Source of the DNA: an uncultured Microbulbifer sp.
GTDB taxonomy: Bacteria > Pseudomonadota > Gammaproteobacteria > Pseudomonadales > Cellvibrionaceae
Reading direction: 5' to 3'
Assembly (NCBI RefSeq): GCF_947489355.1
Contig: NZ_CANLDD010000048.1
Span: 1-33,287, forward strand
Length of the DNA stretch: 33,287 bases
The position numbers and the translations under genes were made by a program. Below are positions 8,038-16,520 of this stretch, piece after piece (the first letter of the stretch is position 1; each line of letters begins with the position of its first letter). Under the pieces are notes generated by a model, which saw only the letters and a program-made list of their open reading frames with translations, was not told where the DNA came from and did not search any database.

Positions 8038-8382
8038 TTAGCCGCCACACTTCCCCTCACCACACTTCCCTTCCTTCTTCTTTTTACCTTCGCCGCACTT
8101 GCCTTCGCCGCACTTACCTTCCTTCTTTTTACCTTCGCCGCACTTGCCCTCGCCGCACTTACCTTCCTTCTTTTTACCTTCGCCGCACTTGCCTTCGCCG
8201 CACTTACCTTCCTTCTTTTTATCGCCGTGTTCATCGGCAAGTGCCAGGTTGTAACCGGAAGTCAGATCCTGGGCGGCAAACGGGTTGGCAGTACTGTTGG
8301 CAGCAGAGACACTCATCGCTGCCGAGGCAATAAACGCCGCGCCAACGGCAGCCGCTACCGGGGAAAGATGCTTCTTGTTCAT
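8038..8382 (-). CDS. hvfA: HvfA/bufferin-type RiPP metallophore precursor, eight EGKCG motifs
   Basis: A 114-residue secreted precursor. Residues 1-28 are a Sec signal peptide (MNKKHLSPVAAAVGAAF, cleavage likely after SVSA). A spacer (NPFAAQDLTSGYNLALADEHG) follows, then four tandem 15-residue units of the form EGKCGEGKCGEGKKK, the last with one extra Lys and ending in CGG. That gives eight cysteines, all in EGKCG. In characterised HvfA/bufferin precursors these cysteines are turned into copper-binding heterocycles (described as oxazolone/thioamide or thiooxazole groups). The Lys-rich linkers contain no cysteine. The ATG at 8382 has GGAG 7 bases upstream. hvfB and hvfC follow on the same strand. 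No doxX-like fourth gene is present here. A copper-binding role is inferred by family. Confidence 0.92.
   Translation of the reverse strand: MNKKHLSPVAAAVGAAFIASAAMSVSAANSTANPFAAQDLTSGYNLALADEHGDKKKEGKCGEGKCGEGKKKEGKCGEGKCGEGKKKEGKCGEGKCGEGKKKKEGKCGEGKCGG
8041..8220 (-). repeat. Four tandem in-frame 45-bp repeats inside hvfA
   Basis: The motif CCTTCCTTCTTTTT recurs at 8117, 8162 and 8207, an exact period of 45 bp. A fourth copy near 8071 has 3 extra bases, giving the added Lys codon. Each unit encodes two EGKCG motifs plus a GEGKKK linker. The repeats keep frames open on several strands, producing false reading frames. The near-identity at DNA level suggests recent expansion and makes length variation by slippage plausible. 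Confidence 0.9.
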
Positions 8383-8448
8383 AACGAATCTCCTAGCTAA
8401 TACCCAGAGTAATAAAAAAGCACTTAAGACTCTCTTTTCTCCCGCGTT

Positions 8449-8454
8449 AGTATA
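8449..8454 (-). promoter_or_regulatory. Candidate -10 box for hvfA
   Basis: TATACT on the minus strand, 67 bases before the hvfA start codon. No good -35 is found at 16-18 bp. A TTGACA at 8517-8522 lies too far upstream to pair with it and lacks its own good -10. Bufferin/Hvf genes are often under ECF sigma factors or metal regulators, so the real promoter may not be sigma-70 type. Confidence 0.3.
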
Positions 8455-8601
8455 GTGCTGTGAAGAAAAAAGTTAGGCGACAAGGCCAGCCCGAAAACCG
8501 CCAATTTACCTCGCCCTGTCAAGCGCTTCGTCTGTTTTCAGTGTTTCTGTCGGGCCGGTCAGCAGAATATTACACGATTGGTCGTTTTTTTTCGTGACCG
8601 T

Positions 8602-11600
8602 CTACCAATAGTCAGCATCAGCCAAGCCACTTCGCTCCATTTCCACCCAGGCCCTGTGAAGACGCTTTGCTGACACGGGCATCAGTGTTTTCAGGCTTTG
8701 GGCAAACAGGGAAACTCGAAACTCCTCCAACATCCAGCGGTATTCTACCAATGGGGCCACGGCCGCCAATGCTCTTCTCGAATGCTTTTCCTCCTGATTG
8801 CCATAGGGCTCGGCGGCCCGGTGGTACTCAACCTGCAACTTGCGATCACGATTGGGGTCCAGACCGGCCTTCTCCAGGCGCAGACCAACGGCTTTCAGGT
8901 AGCGGCCATACTGGCGCAACCATGCCAGGGGGGTATCAAACAGGAAACCGCGGTAGAAGAGGCCCGCCAGTTGCTGCTGGATATCACCCACCGCCATGGC
9001 CACCGCCAGATTTTTCTGCTGCTTGATCTGCTTGCGCAGCGGCACCAGCAAAGCCAGGGCCTTGACCAGCAGGTCTCCGAACTCCCGCGCCACTCCAACC
9101 AGATCACCATCTTCCTGCAGGGCGGACAGGAATTCGGCCTGGGTGCGCGGCCACTGCTCCTTGGGCCAAAAGACTTCACGCACAGCGGCCATAAGAATAT
9201 CGTCCGCCACCTCCTCGCGCCGACCCAGGTCGGCGCTCGAAAGCCCCAACTCCTGGCCACGCAGTAGCTCCTTACGCAGGTATTTCACCTTTTCGGGCAG
9301 GTGCAACAGGGCTAAGCGGCAGATACCCGCGCGGCTCACCCGCCGCGCTTCATCGGGGTTATCTAGTAGCTTCAGGGACACACTGTCTCCCGCCTCCTGT
9401 AAGGCCGGGTAAGCGCGCACTTTGAGACCGCCCTGATTGAGGATATGGGTTTCCGGCAGCTCGCCGAAATCCCAGCGGGTGAGTCCATCGCGCTCAAAGC
9501 GATCACCCGCACTCGCCAGCCCCCGCTGTACCCGATCGCGATAGCGCGCCTGCAGCACCAGGAGATCGCGATCCTGATCGAGCAGTTTGCCCGACTCATC
9601 CAGAACCTGAATATTGAAGCGGTAATAGTCCTCCAGGGCGTATTCGGCCGACTCCCAGGCGCTGTCGGGCAGTTGCCGGGCGGTCTGCCGCTGCAGCGCC
9701 AGCGCCAGCGCCAGCCACAGGGGTGTGTTATCCGCACGCAGTCTCGGCAACGCTTGGTCTACGGCCGCCGGTACCGGTACAAATGACTTGCGCCACTGTT
9801 TGGGCAGGGCTTTCACCAGGGCGATGCATTTGTCACGCAGGATACCGGGCACCAGCCAGGTCAGGCGCGCTGCCGGCACCTGGTGCAGAGCGGCCACCGG
9901 TACCTGGATACTCACACCGTCATCCACACTGCCCGGCTCGAAGTGATAGCTGAGCGGATATACAATACCGCCTGCCTGCAGTTCATCGGGGAATTGCGCC
10001 TCGCCCACATGCTCTGCACTCTGCTGCATCAAGAGGCCGCGGGGAATCAGCAGCAACTGTGGGTCACTGGATTCGACCTTCTTGCGCCAGTGTTCGAATC
10101 CGGCCAGGTTGACAATATCTGCCGGTATACGCTCATCGAAAAAGCGGTAGATCACCGTATCATCCACCAAAATATCCCGGCGGCGGGATTTGGCTTCCAG
10201 CCCCTCCAGGGCTTGCAGCAGATCGGTGTAGTGCGCGTAGAAGCGACCCTTGCCGCGGTAGCGCTGCTCCACCAATGCCTGGCGAATAAAGACTGCACGG
10301 GCCGTTTTTGGGTCCAGCTTGGCGTAGGAGATACGGCGCTTTTCCACTAGGACCAAGCCGTAAAGGGAGACCTTTTCAAAGGCCATCACCTGGCCGGAGC
10401 GGGCATCGTAATGGGGCTCGAAATACGTGCGCTTAACCAGATGCTGCGCTGCAGCCAACGCCCAGTCCGGCTCTATTTTCGCCACCGTATGAGCAAACAG
10501 ACGGCTGGTCTCCAACAGCTGGGCGGCCACTATCCAGCGCGGTGGTTTTTTGAATTGGCCGGAGCCGGGGAAAATATGGTAGCGACGATTGCGACAGCCG
10601 TTGAATTCTTTGTTTTCATCCCGCACACCAATATTGCCAAGCAGGCCCGTCACTATGGCCCGGTGCACCGCCTCATACTCCGCCGGTTCTTTATTTTCTT
10701 TCACTTCCAGTTCCCGGCAAGCCACCCGCAACTGGTGATGGATGTCCCTCCATTCGCGCATGCGCAGCCAGGACAGGAAATTCTCCTGGCACCACTTGCG
10801 CAGCTGATTCTGGCTGAGTGCCTGGCGCTGGGCCTCAAATGCATCCCACAGTTGCACGAAAGAGAGAAAGTCTGATTGCGCATGTTGCCACTGTCGATGC
10901 TTCTCATCGGCGGCTTGGCGCTTCTCCGCCGGGCGTTCGCGCGGGTCCTGCACGGCCAGGGCGGCGACAATAATCAGCACTTCGCGCGCGCTGCCAATTT
11001 CCACCCCGGCCAACAGTATGCGACTCAGGCGCGGGTCCAGCGGCAGTCGTGACAGGATGCGACCAAGCCTGGTCACCTGACCCCGGGCATCCACCGCCTG
11101 TAACTCCTGCAGCAGCTTGTAGCCGTCATTGATCAGACGCGGGTCCGGCGGATCGACAAAGGGGAACTCGCGGATATCCCCGATGCGCAGTTGCAGCATC
11201 TGTAAGATCACTGCGGCCAGATTGGTGCGCAGGATTTCCGCGTCGGTAAATTCCGGGCGCTGTTCGAAATCACGCGCCTCATACAGGCGCACACAGACAC
11301 CGGCGCTCACACGGCCACAGCGACCAGCGCGCTGGTTGGCACTGGCCTGGGAAACTGCCTCCACCGGCAGGCGCTGGATCTTGCTGCGATAGCTGTAGCG
11401 ACTGATACGCGCAGTGCCCGGGTCGATTACATAGCGAATGCCCGGCACGGTAATAGAGGTCTCCGCCACATTGGTGGCAAGCACCACCCGGCGGCCTTTG
11501 TGCCCGTGAAAAACCCTGGCCTGCTCAGCCAGGCTCAGGCGGGCGTATAGGGGCAGTACCTCCAGCTGTGCGATCTGTGCATCCCGCAGGGCCTTGGCAC

Positions 11601-12528
11601 ACTCGCGGATTTCCCGCTCGCCACTCATAAATACCAGAAAGTCGCCGCCGCGCCGATGGCTGGATTTCTCCTCGTGCAGCAGCGCCTCCACCACGGCAAG
11701 CACTTGCTCGTTAAGGTCCACATCGCTGTCGGTCGCGGGGCGATAGTGCATTTCCACCGGATAGGTACGCCCGGAAACTTCAATAATCGGTGCACCATCA
11801 AAATGTCGGGAGAATTTTTCCAGGTCGATGGTGGCAGAGGTAATAATCAGTTTGAGGTCCGGGCGTTTGGGCAGAATCGTTTTCAAATAACCCAACAGGA
11901 AGTCGATATTCAGGCTGCGCTCGTGGGCTTCATCGATAATCAGCGTATCGTATTGACTCAGCAAGGGATCGCGCTGGATTTCCGCCAGCAAAATACCGTC
12001 GGTCATCAGCTTTACATGGGTATGCTCAGTGCTGTGATCGGTAAAACGCACCTGGTAGCCAACAGACTCCCCCAGCGGTTGCTGCAGTTCTTCGGCAATA
12101 CGATTGGCCACGGTGCGCGCGGCAATCCTGCGCGGTTGGGTGTGGCCAATCTGGCCGTATATACCGCGCCCCAGGGACAGACAGATTTTTGGCAACTGAG
12201 TGGTTTTACCAGAACCCGTCTCACCGGCGACCACCACGACCGGATGCTTTTCGATCAGCTCGGCAATTTCCTCGCGCCGCGCCACCACTGGCAATGCTTC
12301 CGGCCACTGCACCTCGGGCAGTTTGCGCCGGCGCACCTCTGCCAGCGCCTCGGACGCCTGCAACTGTTGCTCCAGTTGGACCAGTAAGCGGTCCACCGGC
12401 TTGCCCTCCTTCTGACGCCGGCGCACATTCTTAACAGCCCGACGCAGTGAGTGGCGGTCTCGCCCCATAGAGACGGAGATGCGGGCCTGCAGTGCCCCCA
12501 GTGTTTTTTCCGCTTCGGTGTGACTCAT
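8602..12528 (-). CDS. hrpA: ATP-dependent RNA helicase HrpA (DEAH box)
   Basis: A 1308-residue DEAH-box helicase, full length for HrpA, involved in rescue of stalled ribosomes and mRNA handling. Visible motifs are GETGSGKT (102-109, Walker A), TQPRRIAA (motif Ia), DEAH (199-202, Walker B), TSATID (motif III), NVAETSITVPGI (motif V) and QRAGRCGRV (motif VI). The helicase-associated HA2 and OB-fold region follows, then the long HrpA-specific DUF3418 C-terminus ending MERSGLADADYW. The ATG at 12528 lacks a strong ribosome site, but MSHTEAEKTLGALQARIS is a natural N-terminus. It is transcribed away from the peptide transporter gene, with 150 bp between the two starts. Confidence 0.97.
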   Translation of the reverse strand: MSHTEAEKTLGALQARISVSMGRDRHSLRRAVKNVRRRQKEGKPVDRLLVQLEQQLQASEALAEVRRRKLPEVQWPEALPVVARREEIAELIEKHPVVVVAGETGSGKTTQLPKICLSLGRGIYGQIGHTQPRRIAARTVANRIAEELQQPLGESVGYQVRFTDHSTEHTHVKLMTDGILLAEIQRDPLLSQYDTLIIDEAHERSLNIDFLLGYLKTILPKRPDLKLIITSATIDLEKFSRHFDGAPIIEVSGRTYPVEMHYRPATDSDVDLNEQVLAVVEALLHEEKSSHRRGGDFLVFMSGEREIRECAKALRDAQIAQLEVLPLYARLSLAEQARVFHGHKGRRVVLATNVAETSITVPGIRYVIDPGTARISRYSYRSKIQRLPVEAVSQASANQRAGRCGRVSAGVCVRLYEARDFEQRPEFTDAEILRTNLAAVILQMLQLRIGDIREFPFVDPPDPRLINDGYKLLQELQAVDARGQVTRLGRILSRLPLDPRLSRILLAGVEIGSAREVLIIVAALAVQDPRERPAEKRQAADEKHRQWQHAQSDFLSFVQLWDAFEAQRQALSQNQLRKWCQENFLSWLRMREWRDIHHQLRVACRELEVKENKEPAEYEAVHRAIVTGLLGNIGVRDENKEFNGCRNRRYHIFPGSGQFKKPPRWIVAAQLLETSRLFAHTVAKIEPDWALAAAQHLVKRTYFEPHYDARSGQVMAFEKVSLYGLVLVEKRRISYAKLDPKTARAVFIRQALVEQRYRGKGRFYAHYTDLLQALEGLEAKSRRRDILVDDTVIYRFFDERIPADIVNLAGFEHWRKKVESSDPQLLLIPRGLLMQQSAEHVGEAQFPDELQAGGIVYPLSYHFEPGSVDDGVSIQVPVAALHQVPAARLTWLVPGILRDKCIALVKALPKQWRKSFVPVPAAVDQALPRLRADNTPLWLALALALQRQTARQLPDSAWESAEYALEDYYRFNIQVLDESGKLLDQDRDLLVLQARYRDRVQRGLASAGDRFERDGLTRWDFGELPETHILNQGGLKVRAYPALQEAGDSVSLKLLDNPDEARRVSRAGICRLALLHLPEKVKYLRKELLRGQELGLSSADLGRREEVADDILMAAVREVFWPKEQWPRTQAEFLSALQEDGDLVGVAREFGDLLVKALALLVPLRKQIKQQKNLAVAMAVGDIQQQLAGLFYRGFLFDTPLAWLRQYGRYLKAVGLRLEKAGLDPNRDRKLQVEYHRAAEPYGNQEEKHSRRALAAVAPLVEYRWMLEEFRVSLFAQSLKTLMPVSAKRLHRAWVEMERSGLADADYW

Positions 12529-12606
12529 GATTCATACAGCATTGGCAAACGCGGGATTATACCCCCACTTTCAGGCAGGATTAAAAACCCCCTGGTGGCG
12601 CTTAAC

Positions 12607-12612
12607 TATACT
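12607..12612 (+). promoter_or_regulatory. Candidate -10 box for the POT transporter
   Basis: TATACT within CTTAACTATACTGG, 67 bases upstream of the transporter start. The -35 region is poor (TTAAAA at a 20-base spacing), so this is a weak prediction. Confidence 0.3.
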
Positions 12613-12678
12613 GGAGCGGATAGAGGCTATTTCCAAAGGCACCATCGCGCCTTCGGGTCACACCTTGCGAGCGGTACT

Positions 12679-14175
12679 ATGCAAGAGTTCAAACCCAAGC
12701 CCCCCGTCAGCGCCGGCCGGCTGTTTGGTCACCCCAAGGGCCTGTTCCTGCTGTTTGGCACCGAAATGTGGGAACGACTCAGCTACTACGGCATGCGCGG
12801 TATTTTCGTCTTTTACCTGACCTCCACTGCCACCGCCGCAGTATTCGGCTGGGAACAGCTCACAGATGCCGAACTGCAATCCAAGGCGCTCAGTTACCTG
12901 GGCTGGTATGCGATGCTGGTGTACCTGACGCCCGTTATCGGCGGTTGGATGGCGGACAACCGCTGGGGCCAGCGCCGCTGCATTATGTTTGGCGGCACTC
13001 TGATGATGCTGGGGCAATTCTCCCTGGGCTTTCCCCACGCCTGGCTGCCGAAAGGCAGCGAGATTTATATGCTTTGGCTGGGACTGGCCCTGCTGATTAT
13101 CGGCAATGGTTTCTTCAAGCCAAATATCTCCACCATGGTCGGGGACCTCTACGAAGAGGGCGACCACCGCCGCGACACCGCCTTTACCATTTTCTATATG
13201 GGCATCAACCTGGGCTCCATTCTCGGTTATCTCGTCGTGGGCTGGATCGGAGAGAAAGTGGATTACCAGTTGGCCTTTATCGTTGCGGGTCTCGGCATGC
13301 TGGCGGGACTGATACTGCAATTGACTCAGGCCAAACGCTATCTTGGATCAATCGGCATCGAACCCTCCGCCCATCTCGGCCAGAAACAAGAGGAGAGGGT
13401 CGATCGACACCGCCCTCTCACCCAGGAGGAGCGAGACCGTATCAAGGTGATTCTGGTGCTGGGGGTTTTTATCATCATTTTCTGGGCCGGCTTTGAGCAG
13501 GCTGCCGGTTCCATGAATCTCTTTGCCAAATACCGCACCAATCTGAACGTGTTTGGCTGGGAAATTCCCGCCAGCTGGCTACAGATGGTCAACCCCCTGT
13601 TTATTATTATCCTGGCGCCTTTGATGGCCAGTATCTGGGTGGGTATGGGAGATCGGGAACCCAGCTCACCGGCGAAATTCAGCCTGGGCCTGGTCTTTCT
13701 CGGTATTGGCTTTTTGTCCATGTGCGGTGCAGCGCTGCAAATCGGCGATTCCGAGACTGTCAAAGCCAGTATCTGGTGGCTGGTCTTTGCCTATATATTC
13801 CACACCATCGGCGAGCTGTGCCTGTCACCAATTGGGCTTTCAGTGGTCACCAAACTGGCACCGCTACGCTATTTATCCCTGATGATGGGCCTCTGGTTTG
13901 CATTTATCGGCATTGCCAACAAAGGCGCTGCAGAAATCGGAAAGCTGGTCGGGGTTTCCGGTCCTCTCGCTACCTTTGGCGGCGTGGCCCTGGCCGCAAT
14001 GATTGCGGGGGTTATCCTGTATTTCATCCGCGAGAAACTGGTGGATTGGATGCACGGTGCGGAAGAGGTTCGCGTCACGGTGGGGGAAACCACCAAGGGG
14101 GAACTGAGTATCACCGCCGATCACGACGGCGTACCGCCAAAACATTTTAGTGGCAATGATAAATGGGGAGATTAG
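12679..14175 (+). CDS. POT-family proton-coupled oligopeptide transporter
   Basis: A 498-residue inner-membrane transporter of the major facilitator superfamily, PTR2/POT branch, which imports di- and tripeptides with protons. FGTEMWERLSYYGMRG (residues 27-41) carries the ExxER proton-coupling motif (Glu29, Glu32, Arg33). WMADNRWGQRR is the loop 2-3 motif, and GNGFFKPNISTMVGDLY is the second PTR2 signature. The helix pattern is consistent with about 12-14 segments. The frame is open upstream to 12451, overlapping hrpA, but the conserved start is MQEFKPKPPVSAGRLFGHPKG at 12679. The substrate range cannot be read from the sequence. No peptidase neighbour is present. Confidence 0.94.
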   Translation: MQEFKPKPPVSAGRLFGHPKGLFLLFGTEMWERLSYYGMRGIFVFYLTSTATAAVFGWEQLTDAELQSKALSYLGWYAMLVYLTPVIGGWMADNRWGQRRCIMFGGTLMMLGQFSLGFPHAWLPKGSEIYMLWLGLALLIIGNGFFKPNISTMVGDLYEEGDHRRDTAFTIFYMGINLGSILGYLVVGWIGEKVDYQLAFIVAGLGMLAGLILQLTQAKRYLGSIGIEPSAHLGQKQEERVDRHRPLTQEERDRIKVILVLGVFIIIFWAGFEQAAGSMNLFAKYRTNLNVFGWEIPASWLQMVNPLFIIILAPLMASIWVGMGDREPSSPAKFSLGLVFLGIGFLSMCGAALQIGDSETVKASIWWLVFAYIFHTIGELCLSPIGLSVVTKLAPLRYLSLMMGLWFAFIGIANKGAAEIGKLVGVSGPLATFGGVALAAMIAGVILYFIREKLVDWMHGAEEVRVTVGETTKGELSITADHDGVPPKHFSGNDKWGD

Positions 14176-14239
14176 ATATTTTCAGGTGGTCAACTACTGC
14201 TGTCTGGCCCGCATTAATAAAGGAAGAATATCCGGAGGC

Positions 14240-15421
14240 TTAGCGCCCTTTCACCAGGCAGGCAATCGCCCTGTCCAGCCCCTCCAGGGTCATCGGGTAC
14301 ATATGTCCATCCACCAGGCGCTGTGTTATGCCGATACTGGGCGTGTAGTGCCAGTACGCCTCGTCCACCGGGTTTAGCCAGATTAAATTACTGTAGGTAT
14401 CGGTAATGCGTTCCATCCAGTCCGCACCGGGCTCCTCGTTCATATGCTCGACACTACCATAGCGGCCGGTAATTTCGTAGGGTGCCATGGACGCATCCCC
14501 GACAAAAATAACTTTGTAGTCCTTGCCGTAGGTGCGCAGTACTTCAAGCAATGAGGTATTTTCACTGAAGCGGCGCTGGTTTTCTTTCCACACATGCTCA
14601 TAGACAAAATTGTGGAAGTAAAAATACTCCAGGTGCTTGAACTCGGAGCGACAGGCGGAGAACAGCGATTCACATACCTGTACATAGGGGTCCATGGAGC
14701 CTCCCACATCGAAAAAGATCAGCACCTTTATCGCATTGTGACGCTCGGCTACCATCTTAATATCCAGCAGGCCCGCATTGCGCGCGGTAGAGGAGATGGT
14801 GTTGTACAGATCCAGTTCCTCGGCGGCACCGGTACGGGCAAATTTGCGCAGCCTACGCAGGGCCATCTGGATATTGCGAGTGCCCAGACCAATGCTGTCA
14901 TCCAGGTTCTTGAACTGGCGCTTCTGCCACACTTTGGATGCCGAGCGGTTGCGCCCTTTACCGCCGACCCGGATTCCGCCGGGGTGGTAACCACTATTGC
15001 CGAAGGGGCTGGTACCGCCGGTGCCAATCCAGCGGTTGCCACCACTGTGACGCTTCTGCTGCTCTTGCAGGCGCTTTTTGAATTCCTCCAGCAATTTTTC
15101 CAACCCGCCCAGGCTCTGGACTTTTGCTTTTTCCTCTTCCGTGAGCTGCTTGAGGAATTCGGCCCGTAGCCAATCTTCGGGGATCATTTGCTCGACGATA
15201 TCATCAAGGGTTTCCAAGCCCTTGAAATAAGCCTCAAAAGCGCGATCAAATTTGTCGAAGTACTTTTCATCCTTCACCAGGCAGGCACGGGCGAGGTAAT
15301 AAAAATCGTCCATGTTCGCAAACACCAGGCGCTGCTGCAGTGCCTCCAGCAGTGTCAGCAGTTCAGTGATGGATACGGCCAGTTTATAGCGGCGCAAATT
15401 CAGGAAAAAGCCAATCAGCAT
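14240..15421 (-). CDS. VWA domain protein, CoxE-like (MoxR partner)
   Basis: A 393-residue protein of the CoxE/VWA family. The N-terminus (MLIGFFLNLRRYKLAVSITELLTLLEAL) and GGTSPFGNSGYHPGGIRVGG are typical of the group. The VWA domain holds VLIFFDVGGSMDPYVQ (about 233-248), so the metal site reads DxGGS instead of the usual DxSxS. Such proteins work with MoxR ATPases in metal insertion or complex assembly. The MoxR gene is upstream on the same strand, 109 bp away. A TTG four codons earlier also opens the frame, but the ATG at 15421 matches the family start. No clear Shine-Dalgarno is seen. The client protein is unknown. Confidence 0.88.
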   Translation of the reverse strand: MLIGFFLNLRRYKLAVSITELLTLLEALQQRLVFANMDDFYYLARACLVKDEKYFDKFDRAFEAYFKGLETLDDIVEQMIPEDWLRAEFLKQLTEEEKAKVQSLGGLEKLLEEFKKRLQEQQKRHSGGNRWIGTGGTSPFGNSGYHPGGIRVGGKGRNRSASKVWQKRQFKNLDDSIGLGTRNIQMALRRLRKFARTGAAEELDLYNTISSTARNAGLLDIKMVAERHNAIKVLIFFDVGGSMDPYVQVCESLFSACRSEFKHLEYFYFHNFVYEHVWKENQRRFSENTSLLEVLRTYGKDYKVIFVGDASMAPYEITGRYGSVEHMNEEPGADWMERITDTYSNLIWLNPVDEAYWHYTPSIGITQRLVDGHMYPMTLEGLDRAIACLVKGR

Positions 15422-15530
15422 AATAATTCGCAATCAGCACGGTCAAAATTTTGAATCTGATCTCCCCCTTTGGATGGAGTCGGTGGTGGCAATTTATCTT
15501 TTTTCGGTTTCATCTCAGGGCATTGCACCA

Positions 15531-16376
15531 TCATCGGTTTTCTCGACGCGCCATAAACGCCAGGCGCTCAAGCATATGGACATCCTGCTCATTTTTCAGC
15601 AGGGCACCGTAGAGTGGCGGAATCGCATGGCTACTGTCGCGGTTTTTCAACACTTCCTCGGGAATCTCATCTGCCATCAGCAACTTGAGCCAGTCAATCA
15701 ACTCTGAAGTGGAGGGCTTTTTCTTCAGGCCGGGCACATCGCGCAACTGAAAGAAAATATCCATGGCCTCTGCCACCAACCGGCCTTTGATTTCCGGATA
15801 GTGCACATCGACAATTCTGTGCATGGTGTCGCGATCGGGAAAGCTGATGTAGTGGAAAAAACAGCGGCGCAGGAAGGCATCCGGCAGTTCTTTTTCATTG
15901 TTGGAAGTGATCATTACGATGGGTCGCTGCTCGGCCTTGATGGTTTCGCCGGTTTCATAGACAAAGAACTCCATACGATCCAGCTCCACCAACAGGTCGT
16001 TGGGGAATTCAATATCCGCCTTGTCGATCTCATCAATCAGTAATACCACGCGCTCTTTAGCGGCAAAGGCCTCCCACAACTTGCCACGCTTGATGTAGTT
16101 GCCGATATCGTGCACCTTGTCCACCCCCAATTGGGAATCGCGCAGGCGCGACACGGCATCGTATTCATACAGCCCCTGCTGCGCCTTGGTAGTGGACTTA
16201 ATATGCCACTGGATCAGCCTCAGTCCGAGGCTCTGGGCTACCTGCTCTGCCAGCAGTGTCTTGCCAGTGCCCGGCTCTCCCTTGATCAACAGAGGACGCT
16301 GAAGGGTGACTGCCGCATTGACTGCCATCTGCAGGTCTTCGGTAGCTACATAGCTGTCAGTACCGGTAAATTTCAT
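15531..16376 (-). CDS. MoxR-family AAA+ ATPase
   Basis: A 281-residue AAA+ ATPase. GEPGTGKT (33-40) is Walker A, VVLLIDEIDKAD (110-121) is Walker B, MITSNNEKELPDAFLRRC holds sensor 1 and the arginine finger region, and KKPSTSELIDWLK is the sensor 2/lid. This is the CoxD/CbbQ-like MoxR group, chaperones that pair with VWA proteins to activate metalloenzymes. The ATG at 16376 has GGAG 5 bases upstream. The VWA gene follows on the same strand. No oxidoreductase or other obvious client is present in the window, so the target is not known. GGAG spacing and length both support this start. Confidence 0.94.
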   Translation of the reverse strand: MKFTGTDSYVATEDLQMAVNAAVTLQRPLLIKGEPGTGKTLLAEQVAQSLGLRLIQWHIKSTTKAQQGLYEYDAVSRLRDSQLGVDKVHDIGNYIKRGKLWEAFAAKERVVLLIDEIDKADIEFPNDLLVELDRMEFFVYETGETIKAEQRPIVMITSNNEKELPDAFLRRCFFHYISFPDRDTMHRIVDVHYPEIKGRLVAEAMDIFFQLRDVPGLKKKPSTSELIDWLKLLMADEIPEEVLKNRDSSHAIPPLYGALLKNEQDVHMLERLAFMARRENR

Positions 16377-16520
16377 CGCAACTCCAATCCTGTATTCGCC
16401 ACTGTCTGCCTAATTTAGCGAATGATAATTGATCAACAGGCCGGGAAGCGAGGCGGGAACGATCAAATTGAATGACTAGTCCGAGTAGGCGGGATTGGAA
16501 AAGGGAGGATACGGCTGAGA

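Noticed and set aside
8041..8220. CRISPR array
   Set aside because: The 45-bp units are directly adjacent, without spacers, and are coding.
7965..8333. Long frames on both strands across hvfA, including a plus-strand 122-residue frame
   Set aside because: They are by-products of the 45-bp repeats; only the minus-strand frame has a signal peptide, a ribosome site and family motifs.
8517..8522. TTGACA as -35 box of hvfA
   Set aside because: The sequence 17 bases downstream is GGTTTT, and the better TATACT lies over 60 bases away.
12451..12678. 76-residue N-terminal extension of the POT transporter
   Set aside because: It overlaps hrpA and adds no membrane or signal sequence; the family start is at 12679.
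16420..16445. Fur or FNR box upstream of moxR
   Set aside because: TGATAATTGATCAA has one good half-site only; the second half does not fit either consensus.
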